DNA of 63,927 bases from an uncultured Pelagibacteraceae bacterium. Lineage in GTDB: Bacteria; Pseudomonadota; Alphaproteobacteria; Pelagibacterales; Pelagibacteraceae. Positions 60,872 through 63,927 of this stretch are shown piece by piece. The translations under genes were made by a program, and so were the position numbers. The notes beneath the pieces are model-generated. The model was given only the letters and a program-made list of their open reading frames with translations, had not been told where the DNA came from and made no database searches. Within the stretch, counting starts at the first letter, position 1; the number at the start of each line of letters is the position of its first letter. The stretch spans positions 1 through 63,927 of the forward strand of contig CACLLR010000002.1 in assembly GCA_902607805.1 (NCBI GenBank), read 5' to 3'.

Positions 60872-62272
60872 ATGACTGATCAATTAGGTGCATTGACAAC
60901 CATATTTACGGAATTTTACTACTGGGTAACAGTAGTGCTCATGTTTTTAATTCACGTGGGCTTCTGTATGTATGAAGTTGGAGCTTCCCGATACAAACAT
61001 CATCAACATACTTTAATGAAAAATACAATGCTGATACCCTTGGTAACAGTAACTTGGTTTTTATTTGGTTGGTGGATATATTGGGCTTTTCCAACAGGAC
61101 CAGGTCTTGCACCATCAATAATGAATGAAAGCGCAGCTCTTATCACTGATGATTCTGCATTTAGTGCTAAATGGTACGTACCAAATAGTGACTTAATGGC
61201 AGTTAACTTAGGTGATCATATAAGTGGAGTATTCTGGGCAGCGTTTTTATTATTCTCATGGACAGCAGCCTCAATTGTTTCTGGTGCGGTAATCGAAAGA
61301 ATAACAACTTTTGCATTCGGCATCTTGGCAATTGCGATAGGCTCAGTATTCTGGACTATAGATGCTGCATGGGGATGGCACTTTGACGGTTGGATGCTGA
61401 AAATTCTCGGATATCATGATGCTTACGCTTCTGGTGTAATTCATGCAATAGCCGGGGGATTTGCTTTAGGTGTTCTAGCTGTTTTAGGACCAAGAATAGG
61501 TAAATTCTCATCTTCTGGAGAACCAAGAAATATTGGACCAAGAAATCCTTGGTTAGTTACAGTTGGACTGTTTCTAATTTATACAGGATTCTGGGGCTTT
61601 TATGCCGCTTGTAACATTCCAATATTTGATCTTGGGCCTGAATATGGGATGGAAGGTGTAACATACTTTACTGCAACTAACATTTATGTAACTCCTACTA
61701 CATTAAGCGGTATTACAATGAACTTCTTAATGTCACTGTCAGGAGGTTTATTGGCTGGATATGTGGTTTCTAAAGGAGATCCTTTCTGGACATACTCTTC
61801 TGGACTAGCGGGAATAATATGTGCGTCTGCAGGAAATGATTTATATCATCCAATACAATCAATGATCATTGGTATGATCGGTGTTGTTGTAGCTTACAAA
61901 ATGCATTACTGGGTTGAACGTAAGTTCAAAATAGATGATGCTGTAGGAGCTGTAGCAGTACATGGTTATGCAGGATTTGCAGGTTTAATAATCTGTGGAT
62001 TTGTTCTTAATGGATATCCTTCTTCTGGATATAGCGTTGGCGCTATGTGGGACGGTTCTAATTACGCTGCAATAAATCCTTTAGGAATGTTCATTGGTGC
62101 AATAATAATGTTTTTCGTACTAGGAATGATACCAGGTTATATCATTGCTAAAGTTCTTCATGGAATGGGTAAATTAAGGATTCCTAGAGAAGTAGAGTTA
62201 GCTGGTCTAGATTACGAAATAATGGAAGCTGCGAAGGATGATGAAAAATCTGTCGCATCGGCCAGCAGATAA
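60872..62272 (+). CDS. amt: Amt/MEP family ammonium (methylammonium) transporter
   Basis: A 466-residue membrane protein with about eleven transmembrane helices. Twin histidines are visible in ASGVIHAIAGGF (near residue 192) and VAVHGYAGFAG (near residue 370), and DAAWGWHFDGWM is a family block. The C-terminal tail is basic then acidic and not GlnK-like. It is longer than E. coli AmtB (about 406 mature) and has a divergent extracellular loop. Placement between mgsABC and gmaS suggests ammonium or methylammonium uptake. GGAGG precedes the ATG. Confidence 0.85.
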   Translation: MTDQLGALTTIFTEFYYWVTVVLMFLIHVGFCMYEVGASRYKHHQHTLMKNTMLIPLVTVTWFLFGWWIYWAFPTGPGLAPSIMNESAALITDDSAFSAKWYVPNSDLMAVNLGDHISGVFWAAFLLFSWTAASIVSGAVIERITTFAFGILAIAIGSVFWTIDAAWGWHFDGWMLKILGYHDAYASGVIHAIAGGFALGVLAVLGPRIGKFSSSGEPRNIGPRNPWLVTVGLFLIYTGFWGFYAACNIPIFDLGPEYGMEGVTYFTATNIYVTPTTLSGITMNFLMSLSGGLLAGYVVSKGDPFWTYSSGLAGIICASAGNDLYHPIQSMIIGMIGVVVAYKMHYWVERKFKIDDAVGAVAVHGYAGFAGLIICGFVLNGYPSSGYSVGAMWDGSNYAAINPLGMFIGAIIMFFVLGMIPGYIIAKVLHGMGKLRIPREVELAGLDYEIMEAAKDDEKSVASASR

Positions 62273-62286
62273 AGGAGGAATGATAT

Positions 62287-62508
62287 ATGGCTACAGTAAC
62301 TAATTGGATAGACCACCTGAGTGCTGAAGAAGTAGCGGGGGCAATTTATCCTGGTGTTGGGTCAGAAGGAATCCTAGTTATAATAGGATTTGTTCTCTGG
62401 ATAGGCTGGCATGTAATTTCTGCCAAGCAAGAAAGTGAAAAACTTGAAAAGCTTGCTAGAAAAAGACCAGGCTCCAATGACTGGAAAAGTAATGTTACCG
62501 ATGGGTAA
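62287..62508 (+). CDS. 73-residue membrane protein downstream of amt
   Basis: A 73-residue protein with one hydrophobic helix (SEGILVIIGFVLWIGWHVI, about residues 26-45) flanked by an N-terminal soluble region and a basic C-terminal tail. An AAAGGAGGA ribosome binding site lies before the ATG, 14 bases after the amt stop, and a terminator follows the stop. The close coupling suggests a helper of the transporter, but no homologous partner is known to me. Confidence 0.7.
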   Translation: MATVTNWIDHLSAEEVAGAIYPGVGSEGILVIIGFVLWIGWHVISAKQESEKLEKLARKRPGSNDWKSNVTDG

Positions 62509-62521
62509 TCATTAAAATATT

Positions 62522-62549
62522 AAGGGCGCATATTTTATGCGCCCTTTTT
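62522..62549 (+). terminator. Rho-independent terminator after amt and its small partner
   Basis: Arms AAGGGCGCATA and TATGCGCCCTT form an 11-bp perfect stem with a three-base loop, followed by TTTTT. It is a strong intrinsic terminator 13 bases after the stop of the 73-residue gene. Confidence 0.9.
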
Positions 62550-62554
62550 AAATC

Positions 62555-62716
62555 ATGGAAAATAATAATTTAGAGAAACATGAAAATAAACCTCCATCAA
62601 AGATGGCAAGGCTTGCATGGCCTAAAGCTAAATATGGAGTAAGAATCGCAATTATCGTTATAATTTCAGTAATTTTAATTTACTACAAAGATTTCTTTTT
62701 ATCTTTTTTTAAATAA
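62555..62716 (+). CDS. 53-residue single-helix membrane protein
   Basis: A short frame from ATG 62555 to TAA 62714-62716. It has a hydrophilic, basic N-terminal half (KPPSKMARLAWPKAKYG), then one hydrophobic helix (IAIIVIISVILIYYKDFFL). It starts six bases after the terminator and ends 19 bases before gmaS, so it may be made from its own promoter or by read-through. The clean layout of basic half and single helix, typical of a type II membrane anchor, is the main support for it being real. Confidence 0.5.
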   Translation: MENNNLEKHENKPPSKMARLAWPKAKYGVRIAIIVIISVILIYYKDFFLSFFK

Positions 62717-62735
62717 AAATATGCTAAGATAATTT

Positions 62736-63927
62736 ATGAGTAAAAATTTATCTTCAATAGCGAAATCAAAAAAAATAAAATATTTTCTTATTAGCTTCGT
62801 TGATCTTTTTGGGGTTCTAAGATCAAAATTAGTCCCAGCTAATGCTATTAAAGATATGCAAAAAAATGGAGCAGGATTTGCAGGATTTGCTACTTGGCTT
62901 GATATGTCTCCTGCTGATACAGATATGTTTGCTATACCCGATCCTAGCAGTTTAATTCAACTTCCATGGAATAAAGAAATTGGTTGGCTAGCTTCAGATT
63001 TATGGATGAATGGAAAACCAGTCCAAGCATCTCCTAGAGTAATTTTAAAAAATCAAATTTCTAAGCTTTCAAAAATGAATTTAGTGATGAAATCAGGTGT
63101 AGAATGTGAATATTTTTTAATATCTCCTGATGGCTCTCAAATAGCAGATACTAGAGACACGCAATCAAAACCTTGTTATGACCAATCGGCTTTAATGAGA
63201 AGGTATGATTTAATCAAAGAAATATGCGATAGCATGATTGAAATGGGTTGGGGTCCTTACCAAAACGATCATGAAGATGCTAATGGACAATTTGAAATGA
63301 ATTGGAATTATTCAGAATGTCTACAAACAGCAGATAGACATACTTTTTTTAAATTTATGGTCAAAACTCTTTCTGAAAAACACGGTTTAAGAGCGACATT
63401 TATGCCGAAACCATTTGAACATTTAACAGGAAATGGTTGTCATGCCCATATATCATTGTGGAATGGCAGTACAAATAAATTTTTAGATAATAATGATAGA
63501 TTTGGCTTAACTAGACTAGCGTATAATTTTTTAGGTGGAATAATAAAAAATGCTAGAACTCTATCTGCTTTTTTTAACCCTACTATAAATAGTTACAGAA
63601 GAATAAATGCGCCTCCTACAAAATCTGGAGCTTCTTGGTCTCCAAGTAGTATTTCATATTCAGGTAATAATAGAACTCATATGATTAGAATTCCTGACCC
63701 GGGAAGATTTGAATTAAGATTAATGGATGGATCTTCAAATCCTTATTTATTACAATCTGGCATTCTAGCTGCGGGTATTTATGGAATGAATAACAAATCT
63801 GATCCTGGCGATCCTTTAACATGTAATATGTATACAGATTATAAAAATTATCCTAACTTAGAAAAACTTCCAAATAATTTAGAGGAAGCATTAGATGAAT
63901 TAGATAATAGTAAAAATTTAAGAGAAG
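62736..63927 (+). CDS. gmaS: Gamma-glutamylmethylamide synthetase, 3' truncated by window end
   Basis: The frame is open from ATG 62736 to the last base, 397 codons visible of an expected 435 or so. The glutamine-synthetase blocks are SGVECEYFLISPDGS (about residues 123-137), YQNDHEDANGQFEMNW (about 178-193), GNGCHAHISLWN (about 237-248), and GRFELRLMDGSSNPY. The N-terminal block KNGAGFAGFATWLDMSP is characteristic of GmaS, as I recall roseobacter sequences. GmaS joins methylamine to glutamate with ATP, and MgsABC then makes N-methylglutamate. Its identity is more certain than that of the GlnT-like gene at 55667. Confidence 0.88.
   Translation, partial: MSKNLSSIAKSKKIKYFLISFVDLFGVLRSKLVPANAIKDMQKNGAGFAGFATWLDMSPADTDMFAIPDPSSLIQLPWNKEIGWLASDLWMNGKPVQASPRVILKNQISKLSKMNLVMKSGVECEYFLISPDGSQIADTRDTQSKPCYDQSALMRRYDLIKEICDSMIEMGWGPYQNDHEDANGQFEMNWNYSECLQTADRHTFFKFMVKTLSEKHGLRATFMPKPFEHLTGNGCHAHISLWNGSTNKFLDNNDRFGLTRLAYNFLGGIIKNARTLSAFFNPTINSYRRINAPPTKSGASWSPSSISYSGNNRTHMIRIPDPGRFELRLMDGSSNPYLLQSGILAAGIYGMNNKSDPGDPLTCNMYTDYKNYPNLEKLPNNLEEALDELDNSKNLRE

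Noticed and set aside
1-63927. CRISPR arrays, insertion sequences, tRNA or rRNA genes
   Set aside because: No regularly spaced repeats, transposase motifs or tRNA/rRNA sequence were seen by eye; a scan with dedicated tools was not possible.

Overview
The window looks like a stretch of a streamlined SAR11 (Pelagibacterales, Alphaproteobacteria) genome. It is strongly AT-rich, its proteins are Lys/Asn/Ile-rich, genes abut or overlap by a few bases, and no stretch longer than about 170 bases lacks a gene. No rRNA, tRNA, CRISPR array, insertion sequence or phage gene was seen. The taxonomic call is inference from composition and gene content (TMAO/TMA, glycine betaine and methylamine genes typical of SAR11 and roseobacters); no search was run.

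The dominant theme is use of methylated, osmolyte-like compounds as carbon, nitrogen and perhaps phosphorus sources. At the left edge (1-1628) a truncated gamma-butyrobetaine-hydroxylase-like 2OG oxygenase overlaps an HD-domain oxygenase. The pair resembles TmpA/TmpB, which convert (trimethylammonio)ethylphosphonate to glycine betaine and phosphate. Region 1641-6720 is mixed: an EamA transporter, pseudoazurin, a thioesterase, an IPNS-like oxygenase, a flavodoxin-fold reductase, a CoA-binding protein, an enoyl-CoA hydratase and a GFA-fold protein. Region 6724-14842 is one long minus-strand run of tightly packed genes. It holds a BesD-fold hydroxylase, a nucleotidyltransferase, a small kinase, a DddP-like DMSP lyase, a Rieske oxygenase, a methyltransferase, a dimethylglycine dehydrogenase and betaine-homocysteine methyltransferase. 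The opposite strand from 14976 holds a glycine-betaine-type binding protein and permease without an ATPase, followed by an overlapping MetF-like/GcvT-like demethylation pair.

Region 19107-27160 contains a membrane protein, a minus-strand operon of unknown function (a 52-aa zinc ribbon, a DUF3726-like protein, a 553-aa unknown and an M19 dipeptidase relative that has lost metal ligands), purEK, an MBL hydrolase, an SRAP protein, a GNAT enzyme and a small lipoprotein. Region 27250-36131 has soxBDAG (sarcosine oxidase or the related N-methylglutamate dehydrogenase), fhs, an amidotransferase and an iron alcohol dehydrogenase. Region 36294-41772 is a sugar ABC transporter with a GH1 beta-glucosidase.

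The right third is a methylamine island. It holds tmm (TMA to TMAO), gpsA and glpK, tmoW/tmoV/tmoX (TMAO uptake, with three unrelated genes between X and V), tdm (TMAO to dimethylamine plus formaldehyde), a MarR-like protein, an FAD oxidoreductase, a GlnT-like glutamine synthetase, mgsABC (N-methylglutamate synthase), an Amt-family transporter with two small membrane proteins, and gmaS running off the right edge. Together these could take TMA and TMAO to methylamine-derived ammonium and one-carbon units on tetrahydrofolate, and take glycine betaine (imported, or made from a phosphonate) through dimethylglycine and sarcosine to glycine. The visible gap is the dimethylamine-to-methylamine step.

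The best candidates for undescribed biology are the hydroxylase/nucleotidyltransferase/kinase cassette (6724-8353), the divergent M19/DUF3726/unknown/zinc-ribbon operon (19649-23053), and the transporter-linked MetF/GcvT demethylation module (14976-19064).
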